This document shows, one piece after another, positions 1 through 9,188 of a stretch of DNA of 64,000 nucleotides (the first letter of the stretch is position 1; each line of letters starts with the position of its first letter). This stretch comes from Corynebacterium singulare (lineage in GTDB: Bacteria; Actinomycetota; Actinomycetes; Mycobacteriales; Mycobacteriaceae): positions 2,703,149 to 2,767,148 of the forward strand of contig NZ_CP010827.1 in NCBI RefSeq assembly GCF_000833575.1. Reading direction: 5' to 3'. The translations under genes were made by a program, and so were the position numbers. The notes under the pieces are model-generated. The model was not told where the DNA came from and did no database searches. It saw only the letters and a program-made list of their open reading frames with translations.

Positions 1-1012
1 ATTGATGGCATTCGGAGTTTGGCTGACATTGCTAAGATTGTAGTCCCGCTCAACCAACCAGTAGCTCTACCTCCACCAAGCTAATGCGACGCTGCACCTA
101 AATGCATTTCGGGGAGAACCAGCTATCACGGAGTTTGATTGGCCTTTCACCCCTACCCACAGCTCATCCCCGCAGTTTTCAACCTACGTGGGTTCGCGCC
201 TCCACAGCATCTTACTGCTGCTTCACACTGGCCATGGGTAGATCACCCCGCTTCGGGTCCAGGACATGCCACTAAAACACCCCATTAGGATTCGGTTTCC
301 CTACGGCTACCCCACACGGGTTAACCTCGCGACATGCCGCTGACTCGCAGGCTCATTCTTCAAAAGGCACGCCATCACACACAAAAAAAGGTGCTCTGAC
401 GGATTGTAAGCACATGGTTTCAGGAACTATTTCACTCCCCTCCCGGGGTACTTTTCACCATTCCCTCACGGTACTCATACACTATCGGTCACACTAAGTA
501 TTTAGGCTTACCGGGTGGTCCCGGCAGATTCACAGCAGATTCCACGAGCCCGCTGCTACTCGGGCACCCAACCACACAGATGCTGAAGTCTTCAACTACG
601 GGACTATCACCCTCTACGGTTAGTGTTTCCACACCACTTCGCCTAACAACAACACCCACGCAAACCAGTGGTAGCTAGCTTAAAATCGGGCCCCACAACA
701 CCGCACACACAACCCCTACCAAGTATCACATGCATACGGTTTAGCCTCATCCACGTTCGTTCGCCACTACTAGCAGAATCATAATTTTATTTTCTCCTCC
801 TACGGGTACTGAGATGTTTCACTTCCCCGCGTAAACCCCCACAACAGCTATGAATTCACTGAAGGGTAACACCCCATAACAGGTGCCAGGTTTCCCCATT
901 CGGACATCCTCGGATCAACGCTTTATTGACAACTCCCCGAGGCTTAACGCAGCCTTACACGTCCTTCATCGGCTCAGCATGCCAAGGCATCCACCATGCG
1001 CCCTCAATAACG
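1..1012 (-). rRNA. rrl: 23S ribosomal RNA, 5' part (runs off the window)
   Basis: The complement of this stretch reads as the 5' portion of a bacterial 23S rRNA. The conserved 5' segment GCGCATGGTGGATGCCTTGG lies at about 985-1006, and the rest is continuous rRNA with no coding sense. The gene is transcribed leftwards, so its 3' part and any 5S gene lie outside the window. The mature 5' end is estimated from the conserved sequence and could be off by about ten bases. Confidence 0.95.
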
Positions 1013-1512
1013 AACACACAACCAACCACACACAACAACAATGCCAAAAGCACCATCACCACGTATGCGGCCGGCGTGAACTACACAAAACACAAAAGAA
1101 CAGAAATCACACAAACCACACACCCACCACCACAAAGCACACCAACAAAAGTCAGTAAAAGCAGTGGCAAGCATGCAGTTTAATGCTCGCGTCCACTATA
1201 CAGTTCTCACACAACACCCCACACCACAACCACCACCAAGCAACAAGGCTTCGACAGTGTGTTACCAGCATGGGTTACAACCAGGGGATAATGCCCCAGA
1301 CACCCAACAATGCACCAACATACAAAAGAAAAAAGTAACTTGCGTCGATTAGATAAATTAAGACTCTGGTTAAGGTGTATCTCCACCCGATTAAAAAAAT
1401 TGGTGGCAGCAGAACACGCGTCTACATCAACCACCACAACCACCACACACCCACAAAAAGAAAGGGGGTCTGGATGGTTAAACACCAACTGGTGTTAAAA
1501 AATAATGCTCCT
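1013..1512 (-). other. 16S-23S internal transcribed spacer, no tRNA
   Basis: About 500 bases of low-complexity, CA-rich (on the plus strand) sequence separate 16S and 23S. I see no tRNA-like cloverleaf, as is usual in corynebacterial rrn operons. Near 1171-1212 the minus strand carries a GAGAACTGTATAGTGGACGC type block, the conserved actinobacterial processing and antitermination region that precedes 23S. The short open frames here are chance frames in repetitive CA/AC sequence. Confidence 0.85.
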
Positions 1513-3034
<1,522 letters not shown>

Positions 3035-3600
3035 AAAGGCCGTGAAAAGCCCAAACCTAGACAAAAAAGACAAACCAACACAAACAACACCACAAAAGCA
3101 GCATCATCTGAACTGGCACATCCAAAAATTACATAAAGAAAAAATCAACAACCAACCCCCAACCCGACGGGGCAAAAAAGGGGCTGGCCTAGTTAGAAGA
3201 TTTAAATCAATACGCCCAAACAACTTAACTGTTATTTACAATGACGCCGCTTGAAAAAGCGCCATCCGGCATACACCAACCATGCCGCACACACAGCACA
3301 ACACAGCCAGAACAATAAAAACCAACCAACACAAAAAAGTACATTGGCACACTATTGAGTTCTCACACATCATCACCACACAGCCATACGGAACATCTTT
3401 CGATGAAACGCAGTACTGCGAGTAAAGAAAATTTTTGTTTGTCAGGGCCTGTTTTCCTACCGCCACTCTTCAAGAACTCTGGTTCCTGTGGGGCGCTGTC
3501 GGTCGCGCTGACTCATATAAAGTTACACACGGGCTCAATAAAACACAAACATGCACCTCATTGGAGGTTTTTAACCCCTCAAGAAGTGCACGTCATTGGG
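3035..3600 (-). promoter_or_regulatory. rrn leader and promoter region
   Basis: No gene lies in this 565-base stretch between 16S and the upstream permease gene. At 3321-3370 the minus strand carries the conserved actinobacterial leader block GAGAACTCAATAGTGTGCCA followed by a T-run, a processing and antitermination element that resembles the block in the spacer. A CGCTT-GAAA-AAGCG mini-hairpin sits at 3248-3261 and a perfect 12-bp palindrome CGCAGTACTGCG at 3409-3420. A weak promoter candidate on the minus strand has TATATG as -10 near 3512-3517. The promoter assignment is a guess; the leader block is seen directly. Confidence 0.6.
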
Positions 3601-3627
3601 TCTATAGTGCTTGTCTACGAGCAGCTT

Positions 3628-4614
3628 CTAGCTCGCCCCAAACCATCCCATGACACCCGAGCTGAAGACGTTGGCGCGCTTTGCCATTCGGGGATAGGCC
3701 ACTATCCACGCAAGGTAGATGACCGCCATGCCGGCAAGTGCCCACTCCATTGGAACCGTGGAATTGATGAGCCAGGTGAGAAATATGGCCGCAATAAGTC
3801 CTGCAAGGACCACCGTGTAGAGCCACGTCTGTTTATCAGTAATGGCGAAACTCAACAGAAGTGAGGTTGCAGCAAGGAACACAACGGTGAATCCTGCAAG
3901 GTTCCCAGTCACCACGGCGAATATCAGGTCAGCCACCGCCGCTAAGCCCACTGGAATCACGGTGCACAGCAGGGTGGTTTTAGCCCAGGCAGCGCGGGGC
4001 AGCCCGAAGGTCACTGCATCTTTCAAGGAACTTCGCACTGAGTCCATTAGGATCGGTACGACAATCAAGGTGACGATGGTACCCACGATTCCCACGTTTT
4101 TGCCCCACAGTTGGATAATCGCAACAGTCGCCGCAATAGCGAGGAAGGCGCCGAACGCCACCCACATCCATGCGCGAACTTGCGGGCGCAGAACGATTTG
4201 AGAGACCGGGGAAGCGGCAAATAAGCCGGTTGAAGAATCACCATCGCTGCCAGCGATGAGTGATTTCGCCGTCAAACGCGATGGTTCAAACTGCTTCACC
4301 ATGCAGACTATCCATGCCAACACCGGGGCAATGAGTACCCACCAGGGAAACGCAAAAGGTGCACTGACAAGAATGAGCACAAGCGCTAAAGAAACATTGA
4401 TTCTCCGATGCCCATTCCACACGCGTGTACTGAGACCAAAAGTGAGGTAACGCGAGAAGTCAGGTTGGGAAAGGTAAAGCATGAGGGGCATAAAGAGTGA
4501 ATAGCCGATGGCCCAGCCAGTTCCGCGGTCCTGCCCCAGAAACGGCAAGACGATAATCCATATTGCGTAGATTGCACTGAATGTCGAGAGCGCCATGTGC
4601 CTATAGAGCTTCAT
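3628..4614 (-). CDS. ABC transporter membrane subunit (probable)
   Basis: This 328-residue integral membrane protein has about eight to ten hydrophobic segments spread over its whole length and no recognisable catalytic motif. It is the last gene of a three-gene operon. Its ATG overlaps the end of the upstream ABC ATPase gene, so the two are translationally coupled, and it most likely forms the membrane half of that transporter. YtrA-type operons in Gram-positive bacteria typically encode a regulator, an ATPase and a large unannotated membrane protein in this order. The substrate is unknown. The gene ends about 590 bases before 16S, with only a weak hairpin near 3562-3580 that might act as terminator. 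Confidence 0.7.
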   Translation of the reverse strand: MKLYRHMALSTFSAIYAIWIIVLPFLGQDRGTGWAIGYSLFMPLMLYLSQPDFSRYLTFGLSTRVWNGHRRINVSLALVLILVSAPFAFPWWVLIAPVLAWIVCMVKQFEPSRLTAKSLIAGSDGDSSTGLFAASPVSQIVLRPQVRAWMWVAFGAFLAIAATVAIIQLWGKNVGIVGTIVTLIVVPILMDSVRSSLKDAVTFGLPRAAWAKTTLLCTVIPVGLAAVADLIFAVVTGNLAGFTVVFLAATSLLLSFAITDKQTWLYTVVLAGLIAAIFLTWLINSTVPMEWALAGMAVIYLAWIVAYPRMAKRANVFSSGVMGWFGAS

Positions 4615-5414
4615 CGCGTCTCCCCCAATGCCAGCACTGCCTGTTCAAGGGAAACCTCAGAAGCACGCAGGCCCATCTCCTGCGCCATGTCGAAGACGTT
4701 GGTGGAGTGGTTCGGGCGGGCGTCGACAAGCGCGCGGTCCGCTACGGCAGAGCTTTCACGCTCGAGCACCGGGAGGGACAGGCGCCCCAAGGCGCGATCG
4801 AGTGCCTCGGCAGGGCCGGTGAGCTTGACGACGCCCTCAATGAACTCGTCGATAGGACCGGAAAGTGGGTTCTCCCCCATGAGCGCCACGGTATCGAGAA
4901 GGCCGGACAGCTCGTTGAGGTGATGGGTGGAGACAATAATGGTGCGCCCGTGTTCTTCGCGCAGCACGTCGTAGAAGACTTCCCGTTTAGCGGCATCGAG
5001 GCCGAGATAGGGTTCGTCGAGAAGCATGATCGGCACCCCCGATGCCACCGCAACGATGAAGCTAGCCGCCGACTTCTGCCCCCGGGACAGGCCCGAGTAG
5101 TTCTTCATGGGCAGCTCAAAGCGCTCGACCAGCTCTTCGGCGCGCTCTTTATTCCAGGTGGGCCACCGCAGACTGGACACGGTGAAGACCTTCTTCATGT
5201 TCCAACCTTCGGGCAAGGGGTTATCAATGCCCATGAGCACAACTTTGTTGAGCACCTTCTCATTGTCGAAGGGCTTCTCACCGTCGACCGTGATACCGGA
5301 ACCACCCAGTTGACCGGCAATTTTGCGCAACAGAGTGGTCTTACCAATGCCATTGGGGCCGACAAGCCCGTGGGTGAGGCCGTCGCTGAATGTGAAATCT
5401 GGGGTCTTGATCAT
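4611..5414 (-). CDS. ABC transporter ATP-binding protein
   Basis: This 267-residue ATPase has a Walker A motif GPNGIGKTT near residues 19-27, a signature segment LSRGQK near 118-123 and a Walker B ending in LLDEPYLGLD near 138-147, followed by the switch histidine in STHH. It energises the membrane protein encoded just downstream. Its start overlaps the stop of the GntR-type regulator by four bases (ATGA), so all three genes are one transcript. The family is the single-domain exporter ATPases of YtrB type. The signature motif LSRGQ deviates from the canonical LSGGQ at one position, which is common in this group. The substrate cannot be read from the sequence. Confidence 0.9.
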   Translation of the reverse strand: MIKTPDFTFSDGLTHGLVGPNGIGKTTLLRKIAGQLGGSGITVDGEKPFDNEKVLNKVVLMGIDNPLPEGWNMKKVFTVSSLRWPTWNKERAEELVERFELPMKNYSGLSRGQKSAASFIVAVASGVPIMLLDEPYLGLDAAKREVFYDVLREEHGRTIIVSTHHLNELSGLLDTVALMGENPLSGPIDEFIEGVVKLTGPAEALDRALGRLSLPVLERESSAVADRALVDARPNHSTNVFDMAQEMGLRASEVSLEQAVLALGETR

Positions 5415-5785
5415 GAGTAGAGTCCTCGGCTTTCTGCGACTAAGTCGATGAGGTCGTGGAGTTGTTGGCGGGTATAGCCCAGGTGCACGGCTTCGTCGAT
5501 AAGCGGGGCGGCGTATTCGGCCGCAAAGTCCTGGCGGCGGCGTGCACGAATAAGTTCGGCCGCGCCAAAGGTGACGAACATTCCGATGCCTCGGCGTTTT
5601 TCGAGGATCCCGAGATCCGCGAGGAGGGTGAGGCCCTTGCGGGCGGTGGCTGGGTTGATGCTATGGAAAGCGGCGAGCTCATTCGTGGACGGCGCCTGGG
5701 CACCTTCAGCGAGAGTGCCGTCAATGATGGCGTCCTCGATAAGCACCGCTATCTGGCGAAAGAGGGGCTGCGCGGAATTGTCCAT
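5411..5785 (-). CDS. GntR family regulator, YtrA subfamily
   Basis: This is a short GntR-type repressor of 124 residues. The winged helix occupies residues 8-75, with the family hallmark PSTNELAAFHSINPATARK, followed by only about 45 residues of helical C-terminal domain. That short tail defines the YtrA subfamily, whose members control the ABC transporter encoded next to them. A strong ribosome-binding site AGGAGG precedes the ATG by six bases. A dyad just upstream overlaps the likely promoter and is probably its own operator, so the operon is expected to be autorepressed. The inducing ligand is unknown; in relatives it is often an envelope-active antibiotic. Confidence 0.9.
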   Translation of the reverse strand: MDNSAQPLFRQIAVLIEDAIIDGTLAEGAQAPSTNELAAFHSINPATARKGLTLLADLGILEKRRGIGMFVTFGAAELIRARRRQDFAAEYAAPLIDEAVHLGYTRQQLHDLIDLVAESRGLYS

Positions 5786-5795
5786 GCACGCCTCC

Positions 5796-5829
5796 TAGTT
5801 GGTTGGTTACTCATGTAACTAACCATATA
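5796..5829. promoter_or_regulatory. Candidate YtrA-type operator
   Basis: An imperfect inverted repeat with arms TAGTTGGTTGGTTAC (5796-5810) and GTAACTAACCATATA (5815-5829) surrounds a TCAT centre. Twelve of 15 arm positions match and the inner GTTAC/GTAAC is perfect. It lies between the regulator's ribosome-binding site and a TATATG-like -10 on the minus strand. A GTAC-ended dyad at this place is typical of GntR/YtrA operators. Binding is inferred. Confidence 0.6.
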
Positions 5830-6011
5830 ACCGACCCTATATCGCCCGCAAGAGTTCCTCTTAACACCCTCTTGACCTGCGAATTTCCTTAAGGTTATCG
5901 ACGTTTTGTGACCAATGGGGCACACTGGAACCCACTAGCCTTAGGCTGGGGACCACACGAATGTGACCATAGAAAAATTAGTTAGAAACAATAGAACGGA
6001 ATTTAGGAGCC

Positions 6012-7325
6012 ATGCTTGAACGAACACTTGTTTTCGTTGACACGTCATACCTACTCGCTAGTTTTTATAACTCCTGGGAGACCGGCGCTCGGGCCCAGCT
6101 AGAGATTGATTTGCCCGAGGTTGTTAGTTCTCTCGGCTGCATGATTGAAAACCAGGTGGGCAACCGTATTCACCGTCAGTACTGGTACGACGGAATCCCC
6201 GATACCGGCCCCCACCGCTACCAGCGCGCGCTACGCGTGTGCGATGGCGTACAACTGCGCACCGGCCAGCTCATCGAATGGGGGGAGCGCCGCACACAAA
6301 AAGCCGTGGATACACGCCTCGTCGCAGACATGATTGTCTCCGCAATGAAGGGCCAGGTCACCGACTTTGTGCTGGTCTCCGGTGATGCCGACATGATTCC
6401 CGGCGTCCAGGAGGCCGTCAACAACGGCGTACGCGTGCACCTCTACGGCTTCGGATGGGATTCCATGTCCTCGGCCCTTCGCCACGCCTGTGACTCCACG
6501 ACCATCCTCGACCCGCGCGAGGACTTCGCCGACGCCATGGAACTCGAAGTCCTCGAGGGGCCACTGCCGCCGACAATCCGTGAGCCGCGCGAGTCCGACG
6601 AGGAGTCCGATTCTGACGCGGTGCTTGGCGACGTCCCCGCCGACCAACCCTCCGCCCCCACCGACAGCACCACGGACGGTGAGGACCACGAGCCTGAAGA
6701 GCCAACGGAAGCCCAAGCCGCCTTCCCTTCGGCGCCGAAGCCTGGTCCCTCCACTCCTTCCGCTGCGGCCCCCGCCGCACCAGACGCTGCGACCGCCGAG
6801 GCGCCCATCGACGAGGATGAGCCCATTCTTTCCGGCCGTCGCTCGCCCGCCGCCGCGGCGTCCACGGAGGACTCCAGCGACGCGGACGACGTCACCAACA
6901 AAGAATTTTCCGAAGCCAAGCCCGCGGATGCACAGGCCTCAGATATGAATACGGCGCCGAAGCCGGGGCCGAAGCCCTCAGCGCCAAAGCCTTCCATGAT
7001 GGCCCCGCGCCGTAAGCTGCGCTCGAAGTATGTCCCACTACCTGAAGAGGTCTGGAGCTCCGCCGGCTTCCAATCGCCCTTCGACGTGGGTCAGCAGTAC
7101 GCCTCCTGGTGGTTCGATAACGCGGCCAGCGCCGATCAGCGCGATCAGGCCCACCTCCTCTCCGGCGGCGGCCTGCCCCCGGAGATCGACCGCCCACTGT
7201 TGCAGTTCGCCTGCGAAACGCTTCATGAGTACACCCTGACCGAGACCCAGCGCGTGAATCTTCGTGATGGTTTCCACTCCGGCATCCGTGGCGTGCTCAT
7301 CAACATCCGCCGCCAAGACGGCTAA
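6012..7325 (+). CDS. NYN domain protein (LabA/DUF88-like putative ribonuclease)
   Basis: The protein has 437 residues. Residues 5-175 form a NYN (PIN-like nuclease) domain: FVDTSY at the N-terminus supplies the first acidic residue, VDTRLVADM near 99-107 and VSGDADMIPGV near 120-130 supply the other acidic positions. A linker of about 150 residues rich in Ala, Pro, Glu and Ser follows, then a conserved basic C-terminal domain (about 345-437) beginning RRKLRSKYVPLPEEVW. NYN proteins are thought to cleave RNA in a metal-dependent way; the target here is unknown. The start is supported by TTAGGAGCC directly before the ATG. It converges on the PspA-like gene, with a long palindrome between them. 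Confidence 0.85.
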   Translation: MLERTLVFVDTSYLLASFYNSWETGARAQLEIDLPEVVSSLGCMIENQVGNRIHRQYWYDGIPDTGPHRYQRALRVCDGVQLRTGQLIEWGERRTQKAVDTRLVADMIVSAMKGQVTDFVLVSGDADMIPGVQEAVNNGVRVHLYGFGWDSMSSALRHACDSTTILDPREDFADAMELEVLEGPLPPTIREPRESDEESDSDAVLGDVPADQPSAPTDSTTDGEDHEPEEPTEAQAAFPSAPKPGPSTPSAAAPAAPDAATAEAPIDEDEPILSGRRSPAAAASTEDSSDADDVTNKEFSEAKPADAQASDMNTAPKPGPKPSAPKPSMMAPRRKLRSKYVPLPEEVWSSAGFQSPFDVGQQYASWWFDNAASADQRDQAHLLSGGGLPPEIDRPLLQFACETLHEYTLTETQRVNLRDGFHSGIRGVLINIRRQDG

Positions 7326-7394
7326 CGCGGCGGTACCCGCCGCGGCTGAAAGCCATAGCAGCACACGCGTTGCTGCCTGTGTGCCTCACCAGGA

Positions 7395-7482
7395 CCACAG
7401 TAAAGGGACCTTCTAGGGCTTGTCGCTATCCGCGACCCGGGATTTACCCAATCCCTTGCCCTAGAAGGTCCCTTTACTGTGG
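7395..7482. repeat. T-shaped palindrome between convergent genes
   Basis: Two perfect 25-bp arms (7395-7419 and 7458-7482, starting CCACAGTAAAGGGACC) enclose a 38-base loop. The loop itself holds two further hairpins: GTCGC-TATCC-GCGAC and GGGATT-TACCC-AATCCC. The whole therefore folds as a long stem with two side arms, a T or cloverleaf. It sits between the 3' ends of the NYN and PspA-like genes and so could terminate transcription in both directions, but the side arms and arm length go beyond an ordinary terminator. No second copy was noticed in the window. Confidence 0.85.
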
Positions 7483-7490
7483 TTCCTCTG

Positions 7491-8303
7491 CTACTTCCCG
7501 TCGGGGCCCTCGGTGGCGTCGGTTTCGCCATCGGAACCAGCTTCAATAGCGTCCGCGGGCTTATCGCCAGCACCGGACTCCAGCTCCTTGTCCTTGGCCA
7601 TCTCGGCACGAATCTCATCGAGGCGAGAGGTCGCGGCCATATCGTGGCCTGCGGCAGTAATCTCCTGAATGCGATCCCCGCCGGAGGCTTGGTGCAGCTC
7701 CTGGGCGCCAAGGGCGTCAGCGTAGCGCTTCTCAATCTTGGCGCGCACGCCATCCAACGTCGGCGTGGAATCGTCTGGCTTCAACTCATTCATGGAGTCG
7801 AGAGCCTCAGCGTTTTTCTCCTGCATAGCGGCCTGGTCAGCCTGCGCCAGGAGCTGATCCACCTGTGCCAGCTGCTCCTTGAGGCGTGCCTCTGACTGCT
7901 GCTGCTGAGCCTTGGCCTGCTCAGCGGCCTGGGTGGCAGCCTCGTGCTGGGCCTTAATTCCCTCGAGCTCCTTCTCCACCGCAACGAGCTGGCTTGCTAC
8001 AACCTCAGCAGCCTGGTTGTACTCGGACGCTACCTGCGGATCCTCGGCCTTCTCAGCGAGCTCGAGAGCCCGGCGCGTCTGATCTTGATAGTCCTTCTGA
8101 GACTTCACCAGGCGGTTGAGCTGCATCTCCAGCTGGGACTTACGGCCAATGATCTCCGCGGCATGCTCGGAAATCTGACGGTGCTGTTCTTTTGCACCTT
8201 CCACTGCCTGCTGGATTTGGACCTTCGGGTCGGCATTCTCATCAATCTTCTGATCGAAAGATGCCATCACGTACTTCCAGCCCTTGCTGAATGGATTAGC
8301 CAT
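7491..8303 (-). CDS. PspA/IM30 family protein
   Basis: This is a 270-residue, almost fully alpha-helical coiled-coil protein. The N-terminus MANPFSKGWKYVMASFDQKI is the amphipathic membrane-binding helix typical of PspA/IM30 proteins, and residues 30-190 are heptad-rich with many Gln, Glu and Ala. The C-terminal 60 residues are acidic and probably disordered. PspA proteins assemble on the inner face of the cytoplasmic membrane and protect it under envelope stress. The start at 8303 is preferred over an upstream ATG because AAGGAG lies nine bases before it. A terminator of the thioredoxin gene separates the two minus-strand genes. Confidence 0.88.
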   Translation of the reverse strand: MANPFSKGWKYVMASFDQKIDENADPKVQIQQAVEGAKEQHRQISEHAAEIIGRKSQLEMQLNRLVKSQKDYQDQTRRALELAEKAEDPQVASEYNQAAEVVASQLVAVEKELEGIKAQHEAATQAAEQAKAQQQQSEARLKEQLAQVDQLLAQADQAAMQEKNAEALDSMNELKPDDSTPTLDGVRAKIEKRYADALGAQELHQASGGDRIQEITAAGHDMAATSRLDEIRAEMAKDKELESGAGDKPADAIEAGSDGETDATEGPDGK

Positions 8304-8400
8304 CGCGCTTACTCCTTCATGCTTCCTGCGGCAGAGCATCCCGCCGCGGTTGTTGAATGCAGTCGTCTGAATTATCTATGTCGTTTGTAGTGGCGCAATA

Positions 8401-8444
8401 AAAAGCGCTTTCCTGCGAGTGTAGCGATACTCACAGAAAAGCGC
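8401..8444 (-). terminator. Rho-independent terminator of the thioredoxin gene
   Basis: Arms GCGCTTTCCTGCGAG (8405-8419) and CTCACAGAAAAGCGC (8430-8444) form a 15-bp stem with two mismatch/wobble positions. On the minus strand the stem is followed by TTTTATT. It lies just downstream of the thioredoxin stop. Confidence 0.8.
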
Positions 8445-8463
8445 GCGTGATGCGGGCTAGGGA

Positions 8464-8838
8464 TTATTCAGCCTGCTCGCCCTGCTGCTGTTCCACCTGG
8501 GCGCGGACCTCATCCATATCGAGAGCCTTGACCTGGGTGATGAGGTCCTCCAATGCTGCCGGCGGAAGTGCGCCTGCCTCACGGAACACCATGATGCCGT
8601 CACGGAAGACCATCAGGGTCGGGATGGACTGAATCTGCAGTTTGGCTGCGAACTCCTGGTTAGCTTCAGTATCGAGCTTGGCGAAGGTAGCGTCCGGGTG
8701 CTCCTCGGAGGCCTTCTCAAAGATCGGGCCGAAGCGCTTGCAGGGACCGCACCATTCCGCCCAGGCATCGACAAGCGTAATGCCTTCGCCTTCAATAAGC
8801 TCCTTGAACTTGTCCTCAGTAATATCAATCGTTGCCAT
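8464..8838 (-). CDS. Thioredoxin
   Basis: This 124-residue cytoplasmic thioredoxin carries the redox motif WCGPC at residues 29-33 and the cis-proline segment SIPT near 71-74. The C-terminal 20 residues are an acidic, Gln-rich extension (EVRAQVEQQQGEQAE), slightly longer than a minimal thioredoxin. It reduces protein disulfides with electrons from thioredoxin reductase, which is not in this window. A GGGAGA ribosome-binding site precedes the ATG. The gene diverges from the copper operon; the shared intergenic region carries a copper-type operator on the side of the other promoter, so co-response to metal stress is possible but unproven. Confidence 0.93.
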   Translation of the reverse strand: MATIDITEDKFKELIEGEGITLVDAWAEWCGPCKRFGPIFEKASEEHPDATFAKLDTEANQEFAAKLQIQSIPTLMVFRDGIMVFREAGALPPAALEDLITQVKALDMDEVRAQVEQQQGEQAE

Positions 8839-8914
8839 TGGTCATTCTCCCTATCAATTCGGGTTCATTCTTAGGTTCTTCTCCCCACAACGGTACACAA
8901 CACCGTTCTATTCC

Positions 8915-8942
8915 TTGCAAGAATACCCTAGGGGGGTATACC
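8915..8942 (+). promoter_or_regulatory. Copper-type promoter with CsoR-like operator in the spacer
   Basis: The -35 TTGCAA (8915-8920) and -10 TATACC (8937-8942) are 16 bases apart. The spacer and -10 contain the near-palindrome ATACCC-TAGGG-GGGTAT (8923-8939), which matches the GC-core, ATAC...GTAT-ended operators of CsoR copper repressors. Repressor binding would block polymerase. No csoR gene is in the window, so the repressor must be encoded elsewhere. The site precedes the copper chaperone and copper ATPase genes. Confidence 0.75.
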
Positions 8943-8982
8943 CTCGGATTTAGATCATTCCCAATAGAAAGGAACCTCCACC

Positions 8983-9183
8983 ATGGCTACCAAGAATTAC
9001 ACCGTTACCGGCATGACCTGTGGTCACTGCGAGATGTCCGTCAAGGAAGAAGTTGGCGAGATTGCCGGCGTCACCGAGGTCACCGCTGACCACGCTACCG
9101 GCGCTGTCAGCGTCAGTGGCGAGGGCTTCACTGACGAGCAGGTTGCTGCCGCTATCGCCGAAGCTGGCTACGAGCTGGCCTAA
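8983..9183 (+). CDS. copZ: Copper chaperone, HMA domain protein
   Basis: This 66-residue single heavy-metal-associated domain has the metal-binding loop [12 protein letters not shown] at residues 10-21, with both cysteines present. It has the ferredoxin-like babbab pattern of CopZ proteins, which carry Cu(I) in the cytoplasm to the P-type ATPase. The start is supported by AAAGGAACC about nine bases upstream. The gene lies five bases before copA and shares its copper-responsive promoter. Ionic selectivity for copper is inferred from the partner ATPase. Confidence 0.92.
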   Translation: MATKNYTVTGMTCGHCEMSVKEEVGEIAGVTEVTADHATGAVSVSGEGFTDEQVAAAIAEAGYELA

Positions 9184-9188
9184 CTATC

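Noticed and set aside
883..1498. Several short reading frames in the 23S 5' end and the rRNA spacer
   Set aside because: They lie in rRNA or in CA-rich spacer sequence, lack ribosome-binding sites and encode low-complexity His/Thr/Gln peptides.
3040..3600. tRNA or other stable RNA genes between 16S and the permease gene
   Set aside because: No cloverleaf with the usual TTCGA-type arm was found; the conserved block there is the rrn leader.
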